Source of the DNA: Micromonospora sp. KC723
GTDB lineage: Bacteria > Actinomycetota > Actinomycetes > Mycobacteriales > Micromonosporaceae
Assembly (NCBI RefSeq): GCF_004348595.1
Contig: NZ_SMKD01000010.1
Span: forward strand, 1-64,000
DNA length: 64,000 bases
Direction: 5' to 3'
Position 1 is the stretch's first letter; every line of letters begins with the position of its first letter. Made by a program: the position numbers and the translations under genes. The notes below the pieces were generated by a model. That model had not been told where the DNA came from and did no database searches. It worked only from the letters and a program-made list of their open reading frames with translations. This document shows, one piece after another, positions 54,187 to 62,846 of this stretch.

Positions 54187-54347
54187 CCCCCGGTCGGTAG
54201 ATCGGGCGCGAGCTGCGCGTTCGTGCTCCGTTTCGCGCACCGAGGAACGCCCGCGGATGGTTGACGGGACACTTCCAGGTGGTCGAGACTTCACCGGCCG
54301 GCCGCGTCACCAGTGGCCCGGCGGGTGGCAACGGGCCGTGACGCACG

Positions 54348-54353
54348 TACGAT
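54348..54353 (+). promoter_or_regulatory. Candidate -10 of tatAC
   Basis: TACGAT lies about 44 nt before the tatA ATG, which leaves a short 5' UTR holding the GGAG ribosome site. Confidence 0.35.
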
Positions 54354-54396
54354 GGGCACCGACCCACCCTTCGACACAGAGCGACTGGAGCTTCCC

Positions 54397-54753
54397 ATGG
54401 GTGCCCTCAAGCCGTGGCACATCGCCGTACTCGTGGTCGTGCTGATCCTGCTCTTCGGCGCGAAGCGGCTTCCCGACGCGGCCCGCTCGCTGGGCCGCTC
54501 GCTGCGGATCATCAAGGCGGAGACCAAGAGCCTGCACGACGACGACCGCGACCTGGCCGAGAAGGCCGACGCGCAGGCCGGCTACCAGCCGCTGCCGCCG
54601 CAGGCCGCCCAGCAGCCCTACGTCCAGCAGCAGTACGCGCAGCCGCAGCAGCCGTACGCCCCGCAGGCCCCGCAGCAGCCGCTCGCCCCGCAGGCCCCGC
54701 AGCAGCCGCTCGCCCCGCCGGTCGACCCGGTGCAGCGCGTGCGCGACAACTGA
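54397..54753 (+). CDS. tatA: Sec-independent protein translocase TatA
   Basis: The 118-residue protein has the TatA layout: one membrane helix (KPWHIAVLVVVLILLFGAKR) with the FGAKRLPDAARSLGRS hinge and amphipathic helix, then an acidic region. The tail is Gln/Pro/Ala/Tyr-rich and contains two exact 27-bp units. TatA oligomerises with TatC to pass folded twin-arginine substrates across the membrane. ATG 54397 is chosen: CTGGAG precedes it, and upstream in-frame sequence does not fit. tatC follows after 18 bp. Confidence 0.94.
   Translation: MGALKPWHIAVLVVVLILLFGAKRLPDAARSLGRSLRIIKAETKSLHDDDRDLAEKADAQAGYQPLPPQAAQQPYVQQQYAQPQQPYAPQAPQQPLAPQAPQQPLAPPVDPVQRVRDN
54661..54714 (+). repeat. 27-bp tandem duplication in tatA tail
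   Basis: CCGCAGGCCCCGCAGCAGCC plus GCTCGCC is present twice in tandem (54661-54687, 54688-54714), encoding PQAPQQPLA twice. A divergent third copy may precede it. Confidence 0.7.
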
Positions 54754-54771
54754 CCGAAGGGCCGGAGCACC

Positions 54772-55725
54772 GTGGCCTTCGCGCTCCGCAAGCGCGGCCC
54801 GAGCAACTTCGACCGGGCCGCCGACGGGTCCATGACGCTCATCGAGCACATCCGTGAGCTGCGTAACCGTCTGTTCCGTGCCTCGCTGGCCGTCGTGGTC
54901 GGTTTCGGCTTCGGCATCTGGCTCTCCGGTCCGGTGCTGCACCTGCTGCAGAAGCCGTACTGCGACCTGCCGAAGGCGCGACTGGTCAACGGGGAGTGCA
55001 ACTTCGTCCAGCTCGGTCCCGCCGATCTGTTCCTGCTCCAGTTGAAGGTCGGCCTCTGGGTCGGTCTGATCATCGCCGCCCCGGTCTGGCTCTACCAGCT
55101 CTGGGCGTTCATCGCCCCCGGTCTGCACCGGCACGAGCGGCGGTACGCGTACTTCTTCACCGGCCTGGCGGCACCGCTGTTCGCCGCCGGCGCGGTGCTG
55201 GCGTACTTCGTCACCGCCAAGGGGCTGGAGTTCCTGCTCAACGTCTCCGGCGGCGGCGACATCACCACCACGCTGGACATCACTCGGTACATCTCGTTCG
55301 TCACCAACCTGATCCTCCTGTTCGGGGTGGCCTTCGAGTTCCCGTTGATCGTGTTGATGCTCAACTTCGTGGGGCTGGCCAGCGCGCGGAAGCTGTTGGG
55401 CTGGTGGCGGGTGGCTGTCTTCCTGTTCTTCGCCTTCTCGGCGGTGGTCACCCCGACCCCGGACCCGTTCGGCATGACCGCCCTGGCGGTCTGCCTGTCC
55501 GCGCTCTACTTCGGCGCGGTCGGGATCGCGTTCGTCAACGACAAGCGTCGCGGGCGGGGCAAGGAGATCTACGCCGGCCTCGCCGACGACGAGGTCTCCC
55601 CGCTGCGCTTGGACGACGAGCCGGTCACGGCCACCCCGGAGTTGGAGATCCCGGTGCCGGTGTCCGCCCCGGAGCCGGTCGCCAGGCCCGCGCCGATCGA
55701 CCGCCGCTTCGACGACATGACCTGA
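54772..55725 (+). CDS. tatC: Sec-independent protein translocase TatC
   Basis: The 317-residue protein has six membrane segments and TatC signatures: [20 protein letters not shown] near residue 20, [20 protein letters not shown] and [14 protein letters not shown], and the late [16 protein letters not shown]. TatC recognises the twin-arginine signal peptide. A soluble C-terminal tail of about 55 residues follows. The GTG has GGGCCGGAGCACC upstream. The stop is 8 bp from the stop of the convergent ABC ATPase gene. Confidence 0.96.
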   Translation: MAFALRKRGPSNFDRAADGSMTLIEHIRELRNRLFRASLAVVVGFGFGIWLSGPVLHLLQKPYCDLPKARLVNGECNFVQLGPADLFLLQLKVGLWVGLIIAAPVWLYQLWAFIAPGLHRHERRYAYFFTGLAAPLFAAGAVLAYFVTAKGLEFLLNVSGGGDITTTLDITRYISFVTNLILLFGVAFEFPLIVLMLNFVGLASARKLLGWWRVAVFLFFAFSAVVTPTPDPFGMTALAVCLSALYFGAVGIAFVNDKRRGRGKEIYAGLADDEVSPLRLDDEPVTATPELEIPVPVSAPEPVARPAPIDRRFDDMT

Positions 55726-55733
55726 CGGCCGGG

Positions 55734-56464
55734 TCAGAGCACCTGGGAGAGGAAGCGGCGCAGCCGGGGATGTTCGGGGGCCTCGAAGATCGCGGCCGTT
55801 CGCCGGCTTCGAGGACCATGCCCTGGTCCATGAAGGCGACGGTGTCGGCGACGGAACGGGCGAAGCCCATCTCGTGGGTGACCACCACCATGGTCATCCC
55901 GCCGGCCGACAGGTCGGCCATCACGCCGAGGACGCCCTTGACCAGCTCCGGGTCGAGCGCCGAGGTGGCCTCGTCGAAGAGCATCACCTGTGGTTGCAGG
56001 GCCAGCGCGCGGGCGATCGCCACCCGCTGCTGTTGCCCGCCGGACAGGTGCGCCGGCCGGGAGTCGGCTTTGGCGGCCAGTCCCACGAGGTCGAGCTGGG
56101 TGCGGGCGACCTGGACGGCCTCCTCCTCGGACAGCTTCTTCAGCTTTCGCAGCGCCAGCGTGATGTTGCGCAGCACGGTCATGTGCGGGAAGAGGTTGAA
56201 CTGCTGGAAGACCATGCCGACCCGTTGGCGCAGTGCGTCCGGGTCGTCGCGCAGCACGCTGCGCCCGTCGAGCAGCACGTCGCCGGAGTCCGGCTCGATG
56301 AGCCGGTTGATGGTGCGCAGCAGGGTCGACTTGCCTGAGCCGGAAGGGCCGATGACGCAGGCGGTGCCACCACGGGCGACGTCCAGGTCGGCGCCGCGCA
56401 ACACCGTGTTGGCCCCGAAGGACAGGTGCACGTCGCGTACGGTGAGGCTGACCGATTCGGTCAT
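55734..56464 (-). CDS. Amino-acid ABC transporter ATPase, frameshifted near its end
   Basis: The first about 220 residues are an intact polar amino-acid ATPase (GlnQ type): [18 protein letters not shown], Walker [25 protein letters not shown], signature [17 protein letters not shown], Walker [15 protein letters not shown] and VVVTHEMGF. After LEAGE (near 55797) the reading frame breaks. The family end, [19 protein letters not shown], is encoded one frame over and stops at 55734, as if one base were lost from GGGCC. Read without repair, the protein runs on to 55625, inside tatC on the other strand. All catalytic motifs lie before the break, so function may survive. The permease gene stop overlaps the ATG. 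Confidence 0.85.
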
Positions 56465-57258
56465 CACGGCTCCTTTCGTGCGGCGGTCTCCGGCGGCAGG
56501 GCACTCTCGCCGGCCACGGCCAGCCCGCCGTCGTCGTCCGGGTGCACGGCCACCGTACGGCCCTGGCGCAGCCGCCGGTCGATCCCGTTCACCGCGTGGG
56601 TCAGCGGCACGGTCAGCGTCAGGTAGAACAGGCCGGCCAGCAGCAGCGCCGACTGGTTGCCGGTGTTGGCCGCGTAGTCCTGTCCGATCCGGAACAGCTC
56701 CCGCTGGCTGGCCAGCAGGCCGAGGAAGTAGACCAGGCTGGAGTCCTTGATCAGGGCGATCAGTTGGTTCACCCAGGCCGGCAGGACCCGGCGTACGCCC
56801 TGCGGAACGATCACCAGCCGCATCGCCTCGCCCCAGGAGAAGCCGAGCGCGCGAGCGCCCTCCAGCTGCGCCGCCTCGACACTCTGGATGCCGGCGCGGA
56901 AGATCTCCCCGATGTAGGCGGCGGCGATCAGCGACAGTGCCAGGATGCCCAGCGGGTAGGGGTTCGGGCCCCAGACCCGCATGCCCAGCGGCGCCAGGCC
57001 GACGCCGATGAGCAGGATGGTCGCCGCGGCCGGCAGGCCGCGGAACACGTCGGTGTAGACCCGGGCTGGCCAGCGCAACCACCGGGTACGGGAGATGCCG
57101 GCGACGGCCAGCAGCATGCCCAGCACCGAGCCGAGCAGGGCGGCGGAGACCGCCAGGATCAGCGTGTTGGGCAGCCCGACGGTGAGCATCTCGGGCAGCG
57201 CCTCGCGCATGGAGTCCCAGTCGAAGAAGGTCTCCCACAGGGTGCTCAACGGATCCAT
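56464..57258 (-). CDS. Polar amino-acid ABC transporter permease
   Basis: The 264-residue permease has five or six membrane segments and the HisM/GlnP-type pattern, with [21 protein letters not shown] near residue 135 as the coupling helix contacting the ATPase. A charged C-terminal tail of about 40 residues is present. It is encoded between the binding protein and the ATPase and overlaps the ATPase start by one base (TGATG). A single permease gene implies a homodimer. The substrate is suggested to be a sulfur amino acid by the SAM-IV riboswitch upstream. Confidence 0.92.
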   Translation of the reverse strand: MDPLSTLWETFFDWDSMREALPEMLTVGLPNTLILAVSAALLGSVLGMLLAVAGISRTRWLRWPARVYTDVFRGLPAAATILLIGVGLAPLGMRVWGPNPYPLGILALSLIAAAYIGEIFRAGIQSVEAAQLEGARALGFSWGEAMRLVIVPQGVRRVLPAWVNQLIALIKDSSLVYFLGLLASQRELFRIGQDYAANTGNQSALLLAGLFYLTLTVPLTHAVNGIDRRLRQGRTVAVHPDDDGGLAVAGESALPPETAARKEP

Positions 57259-57298
57259 CGAATTCTCCTACCGCCCCGCTCGTCCGGTCTGCGTACCG

Positions 57299-58156
57299 TC
57301 AGGAGTTGGCCGACGCCGACGGCACGGCCACCGTGCCGCTGCCCGGGGTGAACTCGGCCGGGATCGGCCGGCCCGGGTAGTACTGCTCCTGGAGCCTCGT
57401 CCAGGTGCCGTCGGCGATGACCTCGTCCAGGCCCCTGTTCAGCGCCTCGCGCAGCTTGTCGTTGCCCTTGGCGAAGGCGTACGCGGTGGGGGCCGGGCTG
57501 AGCTCCTTGGCCGCCACCCTGATCTTGCCGTTGCTGTCCGCGGCGGACTTCTCGCCGATCTCGGCCGGGGCGATCCAGGCGTCGGCGGTGCCGGCCTTGA
57601 GTTGGTTGATCGCGCCGTTGTAGTCCGGCACCCGGACCGGGTTCAGGCCCTTGCCGGTGGCGTAGTCGTCCTGCACGGTGCCCTGCACGACCACGACCCG
57701 CTTTCCGGCGAGCTGGTCGAAGCCGTCGATCGTGGAGCCGGCGGGCACGTCCAGGCCGAAGTAGCCGAAGTCGTAGCCGTTGCCGAAGTCCACGGTCTTC
57801 TTCCGCGCCTCGGTGATGGTGATGGAGGAGCTGCCGATGTCGAACTTGTGGTTGGCGACCTGCGACAGCAGGGCGGAGAAGTCGGTGCCGACGAACTCCA
57901 CCTTGAGGCCGACCTTCGCGGCGGCGGCGACCAGCAGATCGTTGTCGAAGCCGGTGAACCTGCCGTCCTTGAGGTAGACGTTCGGCGGCGCGTCGGTGAG
58001 CGTGCCGGCGCGCAGTACGCCGGGCTGGAGCAGGCCGTACGGGTTGCTGGCGTCGCCCGTGGCGTCGTTGCCGCCGCAGGCGGTCAGCGTGGTGGCGGCG
58101 AGGACGGCGGCGGTGCCGAGCGCGGCTACCTTGGACAGGGCAGGAAGGAATCGCAC
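57299..58156 (-). CDS. Amino-acid ABC transporter substrate-binding lipoprotein
   Basis: The 285-residue lipoprotein has a signal peptide ending in the lipobox LTACGG (Cys near residue 27). The mature part is a SBP family 3 fold: GTLTDAPPNVYLKDGRFTGF, FDNDLLVAAAAKVGLKVEFV, ITITEARKKTVDFGNGYD, VVVQGTVQDDYATG and AFAKGNDKLREALNRGLDE. It captures a small amino acid outside the membrane for the permease encoded downstream. It is the first structural gene of the operon, 93 bp after the leader peptide stop. The SAM-IV element suggests methionine or a related compound. Confidence 0.92.
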   Translation of the reverse strand: MRFLPALSKVAALGTAAVLAATTLTACGGNDATGDASNPYGLLQPGVLRAGTLTDAPPNVYLKDGRFTGFDNDLLVAAAAKVGLKVEFVGTDFSALLSQVANHKFDIGSSSITITEARKKTVDFGNGYDFGYFGLDVPAGSTIDGFDQLAGKRVVVVQGTVQDDYATGKGLNPVRVPDYNGAINQLKAGTADAWIAPAEIGEKSAADSNGKIRVAAKELSPAPTAYAFAKGNDKLREALNRGLDEVIADGTWTRLQEQYYPGRPIPAEFTPGSGTVAVPSASANS

Positions 58157-58249
58157 AGGTTTCTCCAGGCTGAACGCCGGCGGGCGTGGGCGCGCGCCGG
58201 GGACGGCCCGCCGACAGGGCGCGCCGTGGGGGTATCGGTGGGAGGTCGA

Positions 58250-58378
58250 CTACGGGGTCGGGCGGCGACAGCCGTCGCTGCAGACCCGCATCAGGTCGAT
58301 GTGCCGCCGCCGGACCAGCGTGACGCCGGTGACCGGCGGGGCGCCGCCGAGGGGCGGGACGAGAGGTTCAGCAGACAC
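58250..58378 (-). CDS. Putative regulatory leader peptide of the ABC operon
   Basis: The 42-residue peptide starts VSAEPLVPPLGGAPPV and ends with TLVRRRHIDLMRVCSDGCRR plus PTP. The basic RRHIDL-x-R core followed by Cys is the pattern of a small actinobacterial leader-peptide family often found before sulfur and amino-acid transport operons, from memory of annotated genomes. The GTG at 58378 has AGGAG 4 nt upstream (58383-58387). Ribosome stalling at the Met/Arg/Cys codons near the end could control the downstream genes. The gene lies inside the 3' side of the riboswitch region. Confidence 0.7.
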   Translation of the reverse strand: MSAEPLVPPLGGAPPVTGVTLVRRRHIDLMRVCSDGCRRPTP

Positions 58379-58408
58379 GGTTCTCCTGGGTCGGTGCTGA
58401 CCTGGGAG

Positions 58409-58522
58409 CCAGGCCACGCTTGCACCGGCGCTGCGCCGGTGCCTGGTCTTCACCCGGAGCACCCCACCGTGGAGGAGGGTTGCCGGCCAGCGAGCCGGGG
58501 CTTGACGCTGGCGCTCATGACC
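58409..58522 (-). ncRNA. SAM-IV riboswitch
   Basis: On the minus strand the sequence begins GGTCATGAGCGCCAGCGTCA and continues with AGCCCCGGCTCGCTGGCCGG, CAACCCTCC, GGTGGGGTGC and CCGGGTGAAGACCAGG. These are the conserved blocks of the actinobacterial SAM-IV class. A hairpin GCACCGGCGC/GCGCCGGTGC (58422-58442) and a following AAGCGTGG complete the fold. It binds S-adenosylmethionine. A CTCCC (58404-58408) just after it could pair with the AGGAG of the leader peptide, giving translational control. Its presence ties the ABC importer to sulfur amino-acid supply. Confidence 0.93.
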
Positions 58523-58597
58523 TGTCCAGAAGGCTAGCAGCAGCGCCGGGGTGATCGTCCAGCTGTTATGACGGCCCTCACTCTCACCCCTTACCGC

Positions 58598-58966
58598 TCA
58601 GCGGGCGTCGTAGCGGGCGCGGGCGGCTTCCACCTCGGCCAGGTGCGTGGTGGCCCACGCCTCCAGCCCGGCGACCAGGCTGAGCAGATCGCGACCGAGG
58701 TCGGTGAGGGCGTAGTCGACCCGGGGCGGGACGCTGGCGTGCACCGTGCGGGTCACGATGCCGTCGCGTTCCAGGCCGCGCAGAGTCTGGGTGAGCATCT
58801 TCTGGCTGATGCCGTCGATGCGGCCGGCCAGTTCGCTGTAGCGCCTGCCGCCGTCGGCGAGGGTGAGCACCACGAGCACGCTCCACCGGTCGCCGATGCG
58901 GTCGAGGATCTGCCGGCTGCCGCAGTTGCGGTTGAACGGGTCGGGCTCCACCTGCTCACTCTCCAT
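58598..58966 (-). CDS. HxlR family transcriptional regulator
   Basis: The 122-residue winged-helix protein has the HxlR layout: FNRNCGSRQILDRIGDRWSV at the N-terminus with the single conserved Cys, RRYSELAGRIDGISQKMLTQ as the recognition region and LERDGIVTRTVHASVPPRVD as the wing. HxlR/QorR members sense quinones or diamide through that Cys and repress an adjacent oxidoreductase. ATG 58966 gives the family N-terminus; the frame is open to 59194 only as shadow. It is divergent from the NmrA-type gene at 59073, a standard arrangement for this pair. Confidence 0.9.
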   Translation of the reverse strand: MESEQVEPDPFNRNCGSRQILDRIGDRWSVLVVLTLADGGRRYSELAGRIDGISQKMLTQTLRGLERDGIVTRTVHASVPPRVDYALTDLGRDLLSLVAGLEAWATTHLAEVEAARARYDAR

Positions 58967-58999
58967 CAGTTCGCGACGTACTTCAAGGTGCCTTCTCTC

Positions 59000-59031
59000 C
59001 AACGGGAAGTACCGGGGAATCCTTCCCGTTG
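59000..59031. promoter_or_regulatory. Candidate HxlR operator (10-bp inverted repeat)
   Basis: CAACGGGAAG (59000-59009) and CTTCCCGTTG (59022-59031) are exact inverted copies separated by 12 nt, centred in the 106-bp divergent region between the HxlR gene and its neighbour. Confidence 0.6.
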
Positions 59032-59072
59032 ACCAGGGATGCAAGTTGCGTTCCGCATCTAAGGAGCACGTC

Positions 59073-59921
59073 ATGTCGATCGTCGTCACCGGCGCCACCG
59101 GCCACCTGGGCCGCCTGATCGTCGAATCCCTGCTGCGTCGGGGCGTCCCGGCCGACCAGATCGTCGCGCTCGGCCGCGACGCGACCCGGCTCACCGCCCT
59201 GGCCGATCGTGGGGTCGTCGTCCGCGCCGCCGACTACACCGACCCCGCCTCGCTGCGGGCCGCGTTCGACGGGGCCGAGAAGCTCATGTTCGTCTCCGGG
59301 AGCGAGGTCGGCCAGCGGCTGGCCCAGCACCGCAACGTGGTCGCCGCCGCCCGCGAGGCCGGCGTCGGGCTGGTCGCCTACACCAGCATCGCCCACGCCG
59401 ACAGCGCGCGGATGACCCTGGCCGCCGAGCACCGGGCGACCGAGGAGGAACTGCGCGCCTCCGGCCTGCCGTTGGTGCTGCTGCGCAACAGCTGGTACCT
59501 GGAGAACTACACCGGCCAGCTGCCCACCTACCTGGCGCACGGGGTCGCCGGATCCGCCGGCGACGGCCGGGTCAGCGCCGCTGCCCGCGCCGACTACGCC
59601 GACGCCGCCGCCGAGGTGCTCACCACCGATGGCCACGCCGGTCAGGTGTACGAGCTGGGCGGCGAGGCGTTCACCCTGACCGAGCTGGCCGACGAGCTGT
59701 CCCGGCAGTCCGGCCGGGAGATCCGCTACACCGACCTGCCGGTCGACGGGTACACCGCGCTGCTGGTCTCCGTCGGGCTGCCCGAGGCGTACGCGGCCGT
59801 CCTCGCCGACGCCGACCAGGGCCTGGCCCGGGGTGAGCTGTACGTGCCGGCAGCCGACCTGGAGAAGCTGATCGGCCGCCGCCCGACCACCCTGGCCGAG
59901 GCGATCCGCGCCACGCTCTGA
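59073..59921 (+). CDS. NmrA-like NAD(P)H:quinone oxidoreductase-type protein
   Basis: The 282-residue Rossmann protein starts MSIVVTGATGHLGRLIVESL and resembles the QOR2/QorB branch of atypical SDRs: VALGRDATRLTALADRGV, GAEKLMFVSGSEVGQRLAQH, YTSIAHADSARMTLAAEH and LLRNSWYLENYTGQLPTYL. QOR2 enzymes reduce quinones with NADPH. The classical Tyr/Lys of SDRs is not apparent, which is normal for this branch. The ATG has AAGGAGCACGTC upstream. Regulation by the divergent HxlR protein is expected. A terminator follows 12 bp after the stop. Confidence 0.92.
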   Translation: MSIVVTGATGHLGRLIVESLLRRGVPADQIVALGRDATRLTALADRGVVVRAADYTDPASLRAAFDGAEKLMFVSGSEVGQRLAQHRNVVAAAREAGVGLVAYTSIAHADSARMTLAAEHRATEEELRASGLPLVLLRNSWYLENYTGQLPTYLAHGVAGSAGDGRVSAAARADYADAAAEVLTTDGHAGQVYELGGEAFTLTELADELSRQSGREIRYTDLPVDGYTALLVSVGLPEAYAAVLADADQGLARGELYVPAADLEKLIGRRPTTLAEAIRATL

Positions 59922-59932
59922 CGGGTGTCGTC

Positions 59933-59958
59933 CTGCCCCGGCGGCACCGCCGGGGCAG
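59933..59958 (+). terminator. Terminator of the NmrA-like gene
   Basis: CTGCCCCGGCGG and CCGCCGGGGCAG are perfect 12-bp arms around CA. Confidence 0.8.
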
Positions 59959-60032
59959 CGCGACAGTCGACGACGACCTGCTCGCGGCGATGCGGATCGA
60001 CCGGGCCGCGACGCGCTGCCGCCTACCTGACC

Positions 60033-60072
60033 TGACCGCCGGCGGGGGTCCACGGACCCCCGCCGGCGGTCA
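60033..60072 (-). terminator. Terminator of the arabinofuranosidase gene
   Basis: TGACCGCCGGCGGGGGTCC and GGACCCCCGCCGGCGGTCA are perfect 19-bp arms around AC, 30 bp beyond the stop at 60102; it may act in both directions. Confidence 0.85.
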
Positions 60073-60101
60073 TCGGTCACGGGCTGCCCGGCCCCCGGTC
60101 G

Positions 60102-62216
60102 TCACAGTGTGGTGCAGACGGCGCCGTTGAGCCGAAACGTGCTCGGCAGGACGTTCGGACCGCCGTACGCGCCGACGAAGCCGGCGCTGACGCTGCCACC
60201 GGGGGTGATCTTCCGGTTGTCGCCGGTGTGGGTGACCGTGACGGTGGTGCCGACCTGCGCCCAGTTGGCGCCCCAACCGCTGCTGACCTGCTGCCAGGTG
60301 GTTGGCCAGGTCCAGGTGAGCGTCCAACCGTCGATCGGGTTGACGCCGTTGTTGACGATGTCAACGCCGCCGATGTAGCCGTTGCCCCAGTCGTTGTTCT
60401 TGGTGAAGCGGACGGCACAGGCGCTGCCGGTCGGATTGTCGGTGACGAAGGTCAGCGGCGGTGAGGACCAGGAGACCCGCCCGGCGGTGTCCCGGGCCAG
60501 CACGTTGACGGTGTACCGGGTGCCCGGGGTCAGGTTGCCGACCGTGAACGAGCTGCCGGTCGTCTCGCCGAGCTGCTCGCTGACCGCCCCGTGCTGCCGG
60601 TACACCTCGTACTTGACCGGCGGGCCGGCCGCGGGCGGCAGCGCGGGCCAGAAGATGGTCGCGCTCCGGTCGGTCACCGCGCTGACGGCGGGCGTGCGGG
60701 GCGCGGCCGGCCCGCCCGTGACCACCTCGGCGGGGCGCACCACCAGCGTGGTCAACGAGTACGGCGGCAGGGTCCGGCTGGTCGCGCTGCCGCTCTGGCC
60801 GCTGGTGATGCCGCCGGCCCCGTTGGTGAGGGTGTGCACCGTCGGTGCGGCGGCCGACGGAGTGAACCCCGCGTAGTCGATGGTCACCGGGTGCGCGCTG
60901 TCCGGGTCCTTGTTCACCAGCAGCACCGCCACCTCCCCGTTGCGCCGGCGTACGGCGTGCGCGGAGACGAGCGGCTGATCGGTGCCGGCCCGGACGAACT
61001 GGTTTCCGGGCTGGGCGAACAGGTTCATCATGGACAGCCCGTGGTACGGCGCGAACGGCGTGTTCAGTGGCGGCTGGCAGACCGAGCCGTCGGTGGTGCA
61101 GCCACCGCTGGACAGCATCCCGTAGTCGCCGTAGTCGGTGTGCCCGGCTACCTCGGACACCCTGTCGATGCCGTTGTGCACGTTCCACCACTGGACCGTG
61201 AACACCCCGTTCTCCAGCAGCCCGCTGTAGGCGTCGGCCAGGAACAGCGCCCCCGGCTGGGTGTTGCGGCCCTGCTCGACGTTGAGTTCGGTGAGGCTGA
61301 TGTCGATGCGGGCGGCCTTCGGGCCGGCGTACCGGGCGATCTCCTGGCGCAGCAGCCAGACCGCGTCGGGGATGTGGTTGACCCGCGCCAGCGACTCGGC
61401 GGCGGTGCCGCCCGGGTACCAGTGCACGTCGACGAAGTCGATCTTCGGGCCGGCGATGGAGAGCACCGTCTGGTTCCACGGGCCCGGGTCGTTGCCGGCG
61501 GTGATCCCGTCGGGCCAGTTCCCGGGCATGGTCAGCACCGCGCCGACCTTGATGCTCGGGTCGACCGCCTTCATCGCGTCGGCGTACTCGACCACCAGGT
61601 TCGCGTAGTACGTCGCGCTCTTGTCGGGGTGGTGGTCGGCCTCCCAGGCCGAGCCGTAGTGGCCGTTGCCGTAGTTCTCGTTGCCGACCGCCCACCACTT
61701 GGCGCCGTAGCCCTTGGTCACGTTGGCGTACCGCACCCAGTCGGCGGCCTCCGCCGGGGTGCCGGTGCCGTAGTTGGCGATGATCATCGGCTGGGCGCCG
61801 ACCCGCCTGGCCGCGGCCATGAACGTGTCGAAGTCGGTGCCGGGGGCGACGTACCCGCCGGGCGCGGTGTGGTCCTTCCAGTGGTAGATGTCGGCGTACG
61901 AGCCGCCCGGGTAACGCAGCATCCGGACCCCGGCCGCCTTGAGCAGGTCCGACGTCTGGTCGGTACCGAGGTTGGCGTCCCAGATGGCGTGGTTGACGCC
62001 GAGCGCGGTGTCCGGCACGGTCGCCAGGCCGGCCCGCGCGTTCACCGTCACGGCCACCGGCGCGGACGCGGCACTGGCAGTCGGTGGGTTTCCGGTGAGG
62101 AAGCTGGCGGCGAGCAGCAGGCTCGCCGCCAGCGCCGTCCGGCGGCCGCGGCGGGTCCGTGGTCGACCCGGCGGCACGACGTGCCGGGACCACGCGGGGG
62201 GCGTCGCAGTGTTCAT
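60102..62216 (-). CDS. Secreted alpha-L-arabinofuranosidase-like hydrolase with Fn3 and CBM2
   Basis: The 704-residue protein has an N-terminal signal peptide (RRTALAASLLLAASFLTGN, twin-Arg-like basic region before it), so export by Sec or Tat is likely. The catalytic domain (about 60-450) is a clan-A TIM barrel: WWAVGNENYGNG near residue 175 holds the acid/base Glu and ISLTELNVEQG near 315 the nucleophile Glu, as in GH51-type arabinofuranosidases. A beta domain closes it. A fibronectin type III module (about 505-590) and a CBM2 (about 600-704: FTKNNDWGNGYIGGVDIVNN) follow. It would release arabinose from plant hemicellulose. It is divergent from a second CBM2 enzyme. Confidence 0.88.
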   Translation of the reverse strand: MNTATPPAWSRHVVPPGRPRTRRGRRTALAASLLLAASFLTGNPPTASAASAPVAVTVNARAGLATVPDTALGVNHAIWDANLGTDQTSDLLKAAGVRMLRYPGGSYADIYHWKDHTAPGGYVAPGTDFDTFMAAARRVGAQPMIIANYGTGTPAEAADWVRYANVTKGYGAKWWAVGNENYGNGHYGSAWEADHHPDKSATYYANLVVEYADAMKAVDPSIKVGAVLTMPGNWPDGITAGNDPGPWNQTVLSIAGPKIDFVDVHWYPGGTAAESLARVNHIPDAVWLLRQEIARYAGPKAARIDISLTELNVEQGRNTQPGALFLADAYSGLLENGVFTVQWWNVHNGIDRVSEVAGHTDYGDYGMLSSGGCTTDGSVCQPPLNTPFAPYHGLSMMNLFAQPGNQFVRAGTDQPLVSAHAVRRRNGEVAVLLVNKDPDSAHPVTIDYAGFTPSAAAPTVHTLTNGAGGITSGQSGSATSRTLPPYSLTTLVVRPAEVVTGGPAAPRTPAVSAVTDRSATIFWPALPPAAGPPVKYEVYRQHGAVSEQLGETTGSSFTVGNLTPGTRYTVNVLARDTAGRVSWSSPPLTFVTDNPTGSACAVRFTKNNDWGNGYIGGVDIVNNGVNPIDGWTLTWTWPTTWQQVSSGWGANWAQVGTTVTVTHTGDNRKITPGGSVSAGFVGAYGGPNVLPSTFRLNGAVCTTL

Positions 62217-62846
62217 GTCGGGTTTCCTTCGCGTCAGATCACGACAGGGTTCGCCCGACCGGTGGCGAAGGGATCACGCCGGGACAGACGGCGGGCGGAG
62301 TCGGGGACGGACTGGTCGACTGCGCGATCGCAGGTGTGTCGCCCCCCGGAGGATGCCCGGGTGCCCATGGGCGAGCGTGCCCCCGCGCGGGGCAAATCCA
62401 TCGACGGTCAAGAATCCCACACGGTTCGGCGCCTCCTCAAGTGGTCGGATCGGCGAGGCCATTGCCTTCGGTCGATCCCTTGAGGGTGTGAGGGATAACA
62501 CGCTATCCTGCTGCACGGGAGTGAAGGGCACGCTCCGGTGACCGGTTGGCGGCGGGTCGACGTCGCGAGCGGGCAGATCGTCACCGGCGGCGAGGGCGAC
62601 ACCACCTCTGATGTGGGTGCGGGGGCCGCGACCGGCTCCGGGCGGCACGAACACCGCGACCACACCCCGGCACCATGCCACCCCCCCCGTCCGGCGGGCG
62701 GAGTCGCGCGTCCGGCGTCCGCGTCCCCGTGCTCGTCCCGCCACCACGCCGGCAGGCACCCGCTGCCATCGGTGCGACCCTCCGCGTGACCTCCGTCGAC
62801 GCCCACCCGGGCAGCCCACCCGACACATCCATCGAAAGGATCCGGA
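62217..62846. promoter_or_regulatory. Divergent regulatory region between two arabinofuranosidases
   Basis: The 630 bp hold no gene I can support. GGATA-ACACGC-TATCC (62493-62508) is a short inverted repeat in a locally AT-richer patch and a possible operator or promoter. The right third is Pro/Arg-coding-like shadow of no known protein. Confidence 0.4.

Noticed and set aside
62538..62789. Small plus-strand frame before the GH62 gene
   Set aside because: Low-complexity Arg/Pro/His composition, no ribosome site, no family.
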